Of a DNA stretch of 64,000 nt, positions 26,504 through 33,334 are shown piece after piece. Below the pieces are notes generated by a model. It had not been told where the DNA came from, ran no database searches, and saw only the letters and a list, made by a program, of their open reading frames with translations. Source of the stretch: UBA7477 sp045602925 (lineage in GTDB: Bacteria; Bacillota; Clostridia; Oscillospirales; Ruminococcaceae); contig JAZSCN010000041.1 of NCBI GenBank assembly GCA_045602925.1, positions 124,001-188,000 on the forward strand, given 5' to 3'. The first letter of the stretch is position 1; each line of letters starts with the position of its first letter. The translations under genes were made by a program, and so were the position numbers.

Positions 26504-26980
26504 ATGGCAAGGGTTATAATGATATGCGGAAGGCTATGCAGTGGCAAGTCAACGCTTGCTAAAAAGCTTTCGCAGGAAAGAAGAGCTATTATACTATCCT
26601 GCGATGAAATTTCGCTAATGCTTTTCCCTGAAGGATTAGGTTGTGACCACGATGCTATGACTGAAAAAATAAAGCGTTATCTTCTCTCGAAGGCAACAGA
26701 AATCCTCTCGACCGGTACTGACGTAATTCTGGAATGGGGATTTTGGACTTACGCTTCGCGAAAAGAAACGAGGGCTTATTTTGAAGCTTTGGGGTATGAA
26801 TGTGAGCTTTACTATCTTTGTGTAGATGAAGCTGAATGGGCAAGACGCATTGAGGCTAGAAACAAGGATATCAAGAGTGGTCAATTAAACGAATACTACG
26901 TTGATGCGGGGCTACTTAGCAAGGCTAACTCGCTTTTTGAGGAGCCGACAGCCGACGAGGGCTACACTATTATAGAATAA
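26504..26980 (+). CDS. P-loop kinase (AAA_33/zeta-like)
   Basis: 158 residues. Walker A GRLCSGKSTLAKKL (about 8-21), an ILSCDEI strand with Asp, a GTDVILEWGFW segment and an R-rich lid (WARRIEARN). This is the AAA_33 group of small-molecule kinases and chloramphenicol-phosphotransferase/zeta-toxin relatives. No antitoxin-like partner is evident, so a metabolic or RNA-end kinase role is as likely as a toxin. Start chosen at the ATG 4 nt after GAGGAG, one base past the upstream stop. Confidence 0.75.
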   Translation: MARVIMICGRLCSGKSTLAKKLSQERRAIILSCDEISLMLFPEGLGCDHDAMTEKIKRYLLSKATEILSTGTDVILEWGFWTYASRKETRAYFEALGYECELYYLCVDEAEWARRIEARNKDIKSGQLNEYYVDAGLLSKANSLFEEPTADEGYTIIE

Positions 26981-26984
26981 AACA

Positions 26985-27027
26985 AGCTGTCAAGAGAGCA
27001 TTTCACTCTTTTGACAGCCTTTTTTTA
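26985..27027. terminator. Terminator between the P-loop kinase and dehydrogenase genes
   Basis: Arms GCTGTCAAGAGAG and CTCTTTTGACAGC followed by CTTTTTTT; serves the plus strand and probably the converging gene. Confidence 0.8.
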
Positions 27028-28056
27028 AAAGCATTTGCAGGCTCTGTTCTTTCTGCACTCCTCTATTCTTCCGCAATGGTAGCACAGCTCGTTTGTGCAG
27101 GCACCCTTATCAAAAAACTCGATAATGTTATCTACTGTTGTTTCTGCGATATTCATAAGAGCTTCTTCTGTCAAGAACGCTTGGTGAGAGGTTACGATAA
27201 CATTCGGCATAGATATGAGTCTTGCTAATGTATCGTCCTCTACAATATGGCCTGAGAAGTCTTCAAAGAAGAGGTCGGCTTCTTCCTCATAAACGTCGAG
27301 GCAGGCACCTCCGATTTTTCTCGCTTTGATTCCTTCGAGGAGGGCTTCGGCGTCGATGAGCGCACCTCGTGATGTATTGATAATGATGACGCCCTTCTTA
27401 AGCTTACTTATTGAATTTTCGTCTATAAGGTGATGTGTTTCTTCGGTAAGTGGGCAATGGAACGAGATAACGTCGCTTTTTTCATAGAGTGTATCGAGTG
27501 TTACATACTCAATATCGCTATCCTTTGCAGGAAACTTATCATACGCGATTACCTTCATACCAAAGCCTTTACAGATATCTATAAAGATTCTGCCAATCTT
27601 ACCGGTACCGACCACTCCGACAGTTTTACCAAAGAGGTCAAAGCCTGTAAGTCCGTTCAGACTGAAGTTGAAGTCCTTTGTTCTTATATACGCTTTATGG
27701 ATTCGTCTTACTGATGTTAAAAGCATTGCCATAGCATGCTCTGCTACTGCATATGGAGAATACGCAGGCACTCTTACTATATGGATTTTACCAAAGGCGT
27801 GGGCTACATCGACGTTATTATAGCCGGCACATCTGAGGGCTATAAGCTTTACGCCCATTTCATAAAGCTTATCTATTACTGTAGCATTTACGTCGTCGTT
27901 TACAAAGACGCACACGCCCTCACAGCCCTTTGCGAGTGCTACGGTATCTTCGTTAAGCTTGGTTTCGTAAAACTTAAATTTAATCCCCTTCTGCTCGCTA
28001 TATTGTTCAAACGAAGCTTTGTCATAAGGCTTGGTATCAAAAAATGCAAATTTCAT
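27025..28056 (-). CDS. D-2-hydroxyacid dehydrogenase (D-lactate type) with Cys-rich tail
   Basis: 343 residues. Rossmann motif GVVGTGKIGRIF, RCAGYNNVD (substrate Arg region), NTSRGALIDAEAL and the catalytic VTSHQAF His place it with D-lactate dehydrogenases that regenerate NAD from pyruvate in fermentation. Unusual: the last 24 residues carry six Cys (320, 325, 328, 334, 340, 342) and a His, absent from classic D-LDH, looking like a metal-binding module. Activity on lactate versus another 2-hydroxyacid is inferred. Confidence 0.88.
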   Translation of the reverse strand: MKFAFFDTKPYDKASFEQYSEQKGIKFKFYETKLNEDTVALAKGCEGVCVFVNDDVNATVIDKLYEMGVKLIALRCAGYNNVDVAHAFGKIHIVRVPAYSPYAVAEHAMAMLLTSVRRIHKAYIRTKDFNFSLNGLTGFDLFGKTVGVVGTGKIGRIFIDICKGFGMKVIAYDKFPAKDSDIEYVTLDTLYEKSDVISFHCPLTEETHHLIDENSISKLKKGVIIINTSRGALIDAEALLEGIKARKIGGACLDVYEEEADLFFEDFSGHIVEDDTLARLISMPNVIVTSHQAFLTEEALMNIAETTVDNIIEFFDKGACTNELCYHCGRIEECRKNRACKCF

Positions 28057-28182
28057 TTATAACGCTCCCATTCATTTTTTATAGTAGTATGGTCACTACT
28101 TACTGTTTTTATTATAACATATTTCCGTTATTTTGTATACTGTTTTAGTGTACAATTATTATATTTTCTTAGCATAAAAAAG

Positions 28183-28211
28183 TTGCAATATGATAAAAAA
28201 TGTGGTACAAT
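28183..28211 (+). promoter_or_regulatory. Promoter of the malic enzyme gene
   Basis: TTGCAA (28183-28188), 17-nt spacer, TACAAT (28206-28211), 38 nt before the start. Confidence 0.65.
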
Positions 28212-28249
28212 TCATACTGTACGAACTATACCCGAAAGGAAAATGATGT

Positions 28250-29422
28250 ATGAATTACGCTGAAGAATCACTGAAGAAGCATTACGAATGGGGTGGAAAG
28301 ATTGAAGTAATCTGCCGCGCTCCGCTTGAGACAAAGGATGATTTATCGCTTGCATACACGCCCGGTGTTGCACAGCCTTGTTTAGAGGTTCAAAAGGACA
28401 TAAACAAGAGCTACGAGTTGACGAGGCGTTCAAATCTTGTTGCTGTAGTGACAGATGGTACGGCTGTGCTCGGACTTGGTGACATTGGCCCTGAGGCCGG
28501 CATGCCTGTTATGGAGGGAAAATGTGCACTCTTCAAGGCATTCGGTGATGTTGATGCTATACCACTTTGTGTACGTTCAAAAGAGGTTGACGACATTGTT
28601 AATACTGTAAGACTTCTCGCCGGCTCATTCGGTGGAGTAAACTTAGAGGATATTTCTGCGCCACGTTGCTTTGAGATTGAAAGGAAGCTAAAGGAATGCT
28701 GTGATATTCCTATATTCCACGATGACCAGCACGGCACGGCTGTTGTTTGTCTTGCTGCTATGCTCAACGCACTAAAGGTAACCGGCAAGAAGCTTGAGGA
28801 CATCAGAGTTGTAACAAGCGGTGCTGGTGCGGCAGGAATTGCAATAATAAGACTTCTCATAGCTATGGGACTTCGTGATGTTGTTCTTTGTGACACTAAG
28901 GGCGCAATCTATGAAGGAAGAGAGGGTCTCAACGCTGAAAAGGCTGAGATGGCAAAGATTACAAACCGTCAGTTAAGAAAGGGCTCACTCGCAGAGATGC
29001 TTGTTGGTGCTGATGTGTTTATAGGTGTATCTGCTCCGAACTGTGTAACGCAGGACATGGTACGCTCTATGGCTGAAAATCCGATACTCTTCCCTATGGC
29101 TAATCCTACACCTGAGATTATGCCTGAGCTAGCAAAAGAGGCAGGTGCGGCTGTTGTTGGAACAGGAAGAAGCGACTTCCCTAATCAGATTAATAACGTA
29201 CTCGCCTTCCCCGGAATTTTCAGGGGTGCACTTGATGTTAGGGCTTCAGACATCAATGATGAGATGAAGGTTGCGGCTGCGAGGGCTATTGCGGACTTTG
29301 TAACAGATGACAAGCTTTGTGCTGACTACATTATTCCGTCGGCACTTGACAGAAACGTAGCGAAGGCTGTGGCTTCGGCTGTTGCACAGGCAGCGAGAGA
29401 CACCGGCGTTGCGAGAATATAG
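28250..29422 (+). CDS. NAD(P)-dependent malic enzyme (short form)
   Basis: 390 residues. Oxidative decarboxylation of malate to pyruvate. Visible: LAYTPGVAQPC with the catalytic Tyr, GTAVLGLGDIGPEAGMPVMEGK, the metal site FHDDQHGTAVV, a nucleotide loop GAGAAGIAI, and MANPTPEI. The lack of a C-terminal phosphotransacetylase-like domain makes it the compact Gram-positive form. Good GAAAGGAAA ribosome site; ends in its own terminator. Confidence 0.95.
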   Translation: MNYAEESLKKHYEWGGKIEVICRAPLETKDDLSLAYTPGVAQPCLEVQKDINKSYELTRRSNLVAVVTDGTAVLGLGDIGPEAGMPVMEGKCALFKAFGDVDAIPLCVRSKEVDDIVNTVRLLAGSFGGVNLEDISAPRCFEIERKLKECCDIPIFHDDQHGTAVVCLAAMLNALKVTGKKLEDIRVVTSGAGAAGIAIIRLLIAMGLRDVVLCDTKGAIYEGREGLNAEKAEMAKITNRQLRKGSLAEMLVGADVFIGVSAPNCVTQDMVRSMAENPILFPMANPTPEIMPELAKEAGAAVVGTGRSDFPNQINNVLAFPGIFRGALDVRASDINDEMKVAAARAIADFVTDDKLCADYIIPSALDRNVAKAVASAVAQAARDTGVARI

Positions 29423-29430
29423 GTACAACA

Positions 29431-29466
29431 CGGGCAGGCTTATACAGTCTGCTCGTTATTGTTTTT
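29431..29466 (+). terminator. Terminator after the malic enzyme gene
   Basis: Stem CGGGCAG/CTGCTCG with a following TTATTGTTTTT. The next 160 nt are purine-rich and show no feature I can name. Confidence 0.7.
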
Positions 29467-29628
29467 GTGAGTTTTCCGTCATTTTAACCCAAAGAAGTGT
29501 GGTTTCACGGCTTTATGAGGTCATTTTGCAAAAATGAAATGGCGAACGAGAAATGGAGAGAAATCGAGAAAAACAGAGAGAATTTAAGCGTTTGAGGGAT
29601 ATAAATTGAAAATTCGGCAAAATACCTA

Positions 29629-29656
29629 TTGACAAGTTTAAAAAAGATGGTATAAT
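29629..29656 (+). promoter_or_regulatory. Promoter of rplM-rpsI
   Basis: Perfect TTGACA (29629-29634), 16-nt spacer, perfect TATAAT (29651-29656), 60 nt before rplM. Confidence 0.85.
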
Positions 29657-29716
29657 AAGTAATGTTGTTTTAAGTCAAGAAGACTAAAAGAAATAAATTT
29701 TATGGAGGAAACTAAT

Positions 29717-30145
29717 ATGTCAACTTACATGCCAAAGGCAAACGACATTAACCGCACATGGTACATCCTTGATGCAGAGGGCGTTTCTCTCGGTAGAGTT
29801 GCAGCAAAGGCTGCTACAATTCTCAGAGGCAAGCACAAGCCAACATTCGCTCCTCACGCTGATTGTGGTGACTATGTAATCATCATCAACACAGACAAGG
29901 CTGTTCTCACAGGCAAGAAGCTTGATCAGAAGTACTACAGATGGCACACAGGCTGGATTGGCGGCCTTAAGGAAATCAAGTACGACAAGCTTATGGCTGA
30001 GCAGTCAGACAGAGCTATGACTATCGCTGTTACAGGCATGCTCCCAAACAACACACTCGGCCGCAAGGCTGCTACACGTCTCAGAGTTTTCAAGGGTGCT
30101 GAACACAATCAGGCATCAAGAAACCCTGTAAAGTGCGATTTCTAA
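29717..30145 (+). CDS. rplM: 50S ribosomal protein L13
   Basis: 142 residues. Large-subunit protein. WYILDAEGVSLGRVAAKAATILRGKHKP and MLPNNTLGRKAATRLRVFKG are signature stretches. Start set at the ATG 7 nt after GGAGG rather than at the upstream ATG inside that site. Transcribed with rpsI, 16 nt downstream, the standard L13-S9 pair. Codon use is strongly biased toward AAG, CTC and CGT, as in highly expressed genes. Confidence 0.98.
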   Translation: MSTYMPKANDINRTWYILDAEGVSLGRVAAKAATILRGKHKPTFAPHADCGDYVIIINTDKAVLTGKKLDQKYYRWHTGWIGGLKEIKYDKLMAEQSDRAMTIAVTGMLPNNTLGRKAATRLRVFKGAEHNQASRNPVKCDF

Positions 30146-30161
30146 GAAAGGAGCTATGAAT

Positions 30162-30563
30162 ATGTACGAATCAAAGACAGCATACTACTACGGAACAGGC
30201 AGAAGAAAGCACTCCGTTGCAAGAGTTAGAGTTTATCCAGGCTCCGGTAACATCACAATCAACGGCAGAGCAATCGACGATTACTTTGGTCTTGAAACAC
30301 TCAAGCTTATCGTTCGTCAGCCACTCGCTCTCACAAACAACACAGAAAACTTCGACGTTGTTTGCACAGTAGCAGGCGGCGGCGTTACAGGTCAGGCTGG
30401 TGCTATCAGACACGGTATCTCAAGAGCTCTCCTTCAGTTCAACGGCGAGCTCCGTCCAGAACTCAAGAAGGCTGGCTTCCTCACTCGTGACCCAAGAATG
30501 AAGGAAAGAAAGAAGTACGGTCTCAAGGCTGCACGTCGTGCTCCACAGTTCTCAAAGAGATAA
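30162..30563 (+). CDS. rpsI: 30S ribosomal protein S9
   Basis: 133 residues. Small-subunit protein whose C-terminal Lys/Arg tail reaches the P-site tRNA; the ending APQFSKR is intact. YYGTGRRKHSVARVR and GHGISRALLQFN-like segments are conserved. The last codons and the stop (TTC TCA AAG AGA TAA) form the core of the attachment site used by the adjacent mobile element. An ATG two codons earlier is nearer the AGGAG site and is also possible. Confidence 0.97.
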   Translation: MYESKTAYYYGTGRRKHSVARVRVYPGSGNITINGRAIDDYFGLETLKLIVRQPLALTNNTENFDVVCTVAGGGVTGQAGAIRHGISRALLQFNGELRPELKKAGFLTRDPRMKERKKYGLKAARRAPQFSKR

Positions 30564-30566
30564 TTA
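30549..30566 (+). repeat. attL core repeat
   Basis: TTCTCAAAGAGATAATTA, the end of rpsI including its stop codon; identical to the copy at 37462-37479. Confidence 0.88.
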
Positions 30567-30581
30567 TTTTATCAAGAAAAT

Positions 30582-30622
30582 GGCTTGTTTACAGGGTTTT
30601 CGCCTTGTTGCAAGCCTTTTTT
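30582..30622 (+). terminator. Element-borne terminator that now serves rpsI
   Basis: Stem GGCTTG/CAAGCC with partial inner pairing and TTTTTT, inside the left end of the element. Confidence 0.75.
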
Positions 30623-30641
30623 GATGTCCGTTTGATGTCCG
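30623..30641 (+). repeat. Left integrase arm-type repeats
   Basis: Two direct copies of GATGTCCG (30623-30630, 30634-30641) spaced 11 bp, one helical turn. The same motif recurs at the right end, so these are probable arm sites of the integrase. Confidence 0.65.
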
Positions 30642-30665
30642 AACGGTCAAAAAACATAAAAAATC

Positions 30666-30698
30666 AGCGGTTAAGGTGTAAATCCTCAACCGCTTTTT
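30666..30698. terminator. Terminator ending the element's long operon
   Basis: Stem AGCGGTTAAGG/CCTCAACCGCT with T-runs on both strands, 8 nt past the last minus-strand gene. Confidence 0.8.
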
Positions 30699-30705
30699 TT
30701 GTTGC

Positions 30706-30945
30706 TTATCGGTTAGTTTCGATAAAGTATTTTACAAGGTCAGGCAAAATGCCCTGCCGTGATACATCACCGATAAATGATACATCGGTTATCTTTGGCG
30801 GTGTCTTACCGTTGGTGTAAAAGTTCAAAACATCAATAATCTTTAACCGCTCTTTTCTTCCGTCATTGTATGTAATATCAGCCCACACATCACGGAAAAA
30901 TTCTTTTTCAAGCTCTGTAAGTCTTTTAATTATTGGCTTGTTCAT
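30706..30945 (-). CDS. Element small protein d (shared N-terminal motif)
   Basis: 79 residues. Begins MNKPIIKRLTELEKEF, the motif shared with three neighbouring genes, then a region with beta-like and Gly-rich stretches (KTPPKITDVSFIGDVS). Unknown function. Start after GAGAGG; it overlaps the end of the preceding gene by 20 nt, so translation is coupled. Confidence 0.6.
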   Translation of the reverse strand: MNKPIIKRLTELEKEFFRDVWADITYNDGRKERLKIIDVLNFYTNGKTPPKITDVSFIGDVSRQGILPDLVKYFIETNR

Positions 30946-31150
30946 AAGCTATCCTCTCAATTCTGTTCAATATCCTTTGCACATCGTCAAGGCTGTTCCC
31001 ACTTATTACACGGATAAAGCTTGCATTTGGGCTTGCCTCAAGCTCGTCAACGGTGCATTGCTTTTCCACTCCGTCAAAGTCTGCAAGGATAACAAGCTTA
31101 TCAGGTGCTATCTGTTCAAGCTTTCTCAATCTCTCGATTATGCTTTTCAT
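30926..31150 (-). CDS. Element small protein c (shared N-terminal motif)
   Basis: 74 residues from the ATG after GAGGGGG. Starts MKSIIERLRKLEQIAP, then a short alpha/beta unit (KLVILADFDGVEKQCTVDELEA) and a helical end LDDVQRILNRIERIAYEQ. Unknown function. Its start lies inside the preceding small gene (overlap 35 nt). Confidence 0.6.
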   Translation of the reverse strand: MKSIIERLRKLEQIAPDKLVILADFDGVEKQCTVDELEASPNASFIRVISGNSLDDVQRILNRIERIAYEQANN

Positions 31151-31265
31151 CGTCTGCCCCCTCATCATCTCCGAAAATTTCTCTTTCATACATTGAAATA
31201 TCTTCGATTTCGATTATCTCGTCATTTTCCAACATTTCAAGGCGTTTCAAAATATCCTTTGCCAT
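31116..31265 (-). CDS. Element small protein b (shared N-terminal motif)
   Basis: 49 residues, very acidic: MAKDILKRLEMLENDE then Glu/Asp-rich sequence. Its ATG directly follows the stop of the previous gene (TAAATG), and its coding end overlaps the next gene, so it is probably expressed by coupling. Function unknown; could be a protein-interaction inhibitor, which is speculation. Confidence 0.5.
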   Translation of the reverse strand: MAKDILKRLEMLENDEIIEIEDISMYEREIFGDDEGADDEKHNREIEKA

Positions 31266-31427
31266 TTAGTCCTCGCTTTCAAAATCGTGTATATTTCTGT
31301 TTGGCTGTGGGTTTTCTATCAAGTATTGAATATAGTTCAAAAACTCTTGATGTCTTTTTTCCGTTTCCTCGTCAATGAGCTTTTGTTCTTTCATTTCCTT
31401 GAGCTTTTTCAATATGGCTTTATTCAT
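31266..31427 (-). CDS. Element small protein a (shared N-terminal motif)
   Basis: 53 residues, helical and charged, starting MNKAILKKLKEMKEQK. The start shares one base with the stop of the 229-residue protein gene (TAATG). Function unknown. Confidence 0.5.
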   Translation of the reverse strand: MNKAILKKLKEMKEQKLIDEETEKRHQEFLNYIQYLIENPQPNRNIHDFESED

Positions 31428-32116
31428 TAGTCGCTCACCTTGATATAAAACTTTTCCGCTTCAGATGTGATTTTATCTGCCGTTTCTTCATAAAGTCTTG
31501 CAATACCTGTTGCACCTGCGAAAACCTGTTCTTTGTCCCTGCGGTCTTTGTCTGCTCTGACGGCTCTTGTACTCCACAAAATAAGGTCGTTTATCGGTCT
31601 TATATAAGGGAATGAGGCTTCTTTACATTTGATAGCAAAACTTCCCATTTTTCTATCTATTGTGTCGCTGATATTTGCTCTTTCTTCCGCATATTTGCCG
31701 ATAATTCTTAACATAGTGATATTATCAGCAAAACCATCTGCAAGGTCTATCAATTCATTATCTTTGAGAACACCGCTTTTGAGTAGTTCAAGTGTAGGCA
31801 TATCAATCATTGAGGCTGTCGCTCTGTTGTACGGCTCAAAGATTTCAACACATTCTTGCTTGATTGCTTCAAATTCTGCTCTTGCTCTGTCCTCAACGCT
31901 TTCAAAAGCAATACGGAGCTGTTTCATTTCCTCATCGTGCTTGATTGAGGCTTCCTGTTTCTCTCTTGCATTACTCCAACCTCTGCGGAGTTCTTCGTTC
32001 CATTTCTTTTTACCCTCAATAAGAGCATTACCAAGTGTTACATATTCCTCTCTATATTTCGGATATGCGTTTCTTATTCTGTCTGTAAATTCCTTAACAT
32101 TTCTATACTGTGCCAT
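31427..32116 (-). CDS. Element helical protein of unknown function
   Basis: 229 residues, almost wholly alpha-helical and rich in Glu/Lys/Arg, with coiled-coil-like stretches at about 20-95 and a less charged middle (100-165). No enzymatic motif seen. Situated directly after the TerS-like gene, where phage satellites keep packaging or capsid-redirecting genes; such a role is only a guess from position. No membrane segment. Confidence 0.6.
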   Translation of the reverse strand: MAQYRNVKEFTDRIRNAYPKYREEYVTLGNALIEGKKKWNEELRRGWSNAREKQEASIKHDEEMKQLRIAFESVEDRARAEFEAIKQECVEIFEPYNRATASMIDMPTLELLKSGVLKDNELIDLADGFADNITMLRIIGKYAEERANISDTIDRKMGSFAIKCKEASFPYIRPINDLILWSTRAVRADKDRRDKEQVFAGATGIARLYEETADKITSEAEKFYIKVSD

Positions 32117-32137
32117 AGTTCAAAATCTCCTTATAAT

Positions 32138-32500
32138 TTAATTATTCATACTTTTTTCAAGTTCTTCAATTCTTGAAATTATGTCTGCCTGTTCGGTGTA
32201 TTTCAGGCAATTTTGCAATATCAGAGCAGAGGCATTTAATCGCACCTGTGGAGCGGTGTCCGTATCTTCCATAATGCCCCTGATTGTGTCAACCGCCTTT
32301 GTCAATGTTGCTTGTAATGTATTGCAAGCCTCATTCAATACAAGAGAACGCCTGCGGTCATATTCTGCCTTGAATGTTTCGTCAGCAAGCCTATTGTAAA
32401 TCGTGGTACGGCTTACGCATGAAATTTTCTCGGCTTCCGCTATGCTTCCACACGATAACAGAGCGGTCAAGATGTGTTCGTCTTTTGGTTTCAATTCCAT
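32138..32500 (-). CDS. HTH protein resembling terminase small subunits
   Basis: 120 residues. The N-terminus reads KPKDEHILTALLSCGSIAEAEKISCVSRTTIYNRL, a Fis/phBC6A51-like helix-turn-helix as found in small terminase subunits, followed by a helical oligomerisation-like region (about 45-95) and a coiled-coil end EQADIISRIEELEKSM. In SaPIs a satellite-coded TerS diverts packaging to the island. The alternative is a generic DNA-binding regulator. Confidence 0.5.
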   Translation of the reverse strand: MELKPKDEHILTALLSCGSIAEAEKISCVSRTTIYNRLADETFKAEYDRRRSLVLNEACNTLQATLTKAVDTIRGIMEDTDTAPQVRLNASALILQNCLKYTEQADIISRIEELEKSMNN

Positions 32501-32504
32501 TCAA

Positions 32505-32837
32505 TCACCCCTTATTTTGTGCGATTTTTCGCTGATATGTAAAGATTTTACCTGCTGTTTTGTCATACACTCGCAAGCCTGACGGAATAATCTCGATTTT
32601 TATTGTATCGGTGTCAACTGATGTATAAGGCTCGGAAACGCTTTCAGAACGCTTTACACGGACGGAGCGGAAAGAGTATTCCTTATCTGCTACAAGGTCA
32701 GAAACAAGCGTTATATTGCCCTCTCGTGTGATTGTAACGCTATCACTCTGATATAGTGTTTTCGGCTCATTGTTGCACCCTGCAAACAACATCAAACACA
32801 CACATACAAGCAACGCAAAAGCAATTTTACTTTTCAT
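32505..32837 (-). CDS. Element-encoded lipoprotein
   Basis: 110 residues. Signal peptide with lipobox LFAGC (Cys20): basic start MKSK, hydrophobic core, then CNNEPKTLYQ. The mature part is a small beta-rich domain with no family I can name. Phage and satellite lipoproteins sometimes block superinfection at the cell surface; that is a possibility, not a finding. Its start overlaps the stop of the preceding 49-residue gene by 11 nt. Confidence 0.65.
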   Translation of the reverse strand: MKSKIAFALLVCVCLMLFAGCNNEPKTLYQSDSVTITREGNITLVSDLVADKEYSFRSVRVKRSESVSEPYTSVDTDTIKIEIIPSGLRVYDKTAGKIFTYQRKIAQNKG

Positions 32838-32976
32838 CTGTATTCACTCCCTTTTTGAGTTCTCGTATTTCGGCTTTTAGTCGATTGATTTCTTTTCTTT
32901 GCTCATTCCATTTATGCTCCCATTGTTTGATTTTATCATTCAAAAGGTCTATGAGCATTTTGTCATAGTCTGTCAT
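32827..32976 (-). CDS. Element 49-residue coiled-coil protein
   Basis: MTDYDKMLIDLLNDKIKQWE then a Lys/Glu heptad pattern (NEQRKEINRLKAEIRELKK). Preceded by GGTGAAATAG, overlapping the downstream lipoprotein gene. Function unknown. Confidence 0.45.
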   Translation of the reverse strand: MTDYDKMLIDLLNDKIKQWEHKWNEQRKEINRLKAEIRELKKGVNTDEK

Positions 32977-32981
32977 CTATT

Positions 32982-33194
32982 TCACCTCGCTAACATTTGG
33001 ATTTGTTTATTATTCAAAAATTTTCGTTTGCGTATATAGTCAACGGCTTCATCATATTCAGGAAAATAATGTCCGTTTCCTGCAAACTGTACGCACCATT
33101 CAGCATAATCAGGCGGTGAATAGTCTTGTATTCTTTGCAACCACACTATACAGCCCTTATGCGTGCATATTTTCTCTTGTGATAGAATAACCAT
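32982..33194 (-). CDS. Element 70-residue protein of unknown function
   Basis: Starts at the ATG after GAGGTG. A small alpha/beta sequence with CTHKGCIVWLQ, PDYAEWCVQFAGNGHYFPEYDEAVDYI: the second half resembles short phage proteins of unknown role. A longer frame starting upstream runs through the iteron repeats and was rejected. Confidence 0.55.
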   Translation of the reverse strand: MVILSQEKICTHKGCIVWLQRIQDYSPPDYAEWCVQFAGNGHYFPEYDEAVDYIRKRKFLNNKQIQMLAR

Positions 33195-33212
33195 TGTTTC
33201 ACCTCTCTGTCG

Positions 33213-33328
33213 GTTACAGAGGTTACAAGAGTTACGCATTTTTCCATAGAGTATATAATCATAAATATATTATTTTATTTTTTATAGATACTCCATAGGA
33301 TTTTACTGTAACGCCTGTAACCTGTAAC
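33213..33328. other. Origin-like module: two opposed iteron sets around an AT-rich core
   Basis: Three direct GTTAC(A/G) copies (33213, 33222, 33231; 9-bp steps) and three inverted TGTAAC copies (33307, 33316, 33323) flank a 70-bp, almost pure A/T core (33237-33306) that itself carries GAGTAT...ATACTC. It starts 6 bp past the stop codon of the primase-helicase gene. SaPI replication origins have this design: two sets of short iterons around an AT-rich stretch close to rep. Confidence 0.7.
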
Positions 33329-33334
33329 CGTATA

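Noticed and set aside
26504..26980. Zeta toxin assignment
   Set aside because: Only the P-loop kinase core is visible and no epsilon-type antitoxin gene is adjacent.
29657..29716. L13 leader RNA before rplM
   Set aside because: The 60-nt leader has no clear paired structure matching that motif.
33195..33239. Longer N-terminus for the 70-residue element protein
   Set aside because: The extra codons are read through the iteron repeats, and the later ATG has a GAGGTG site.
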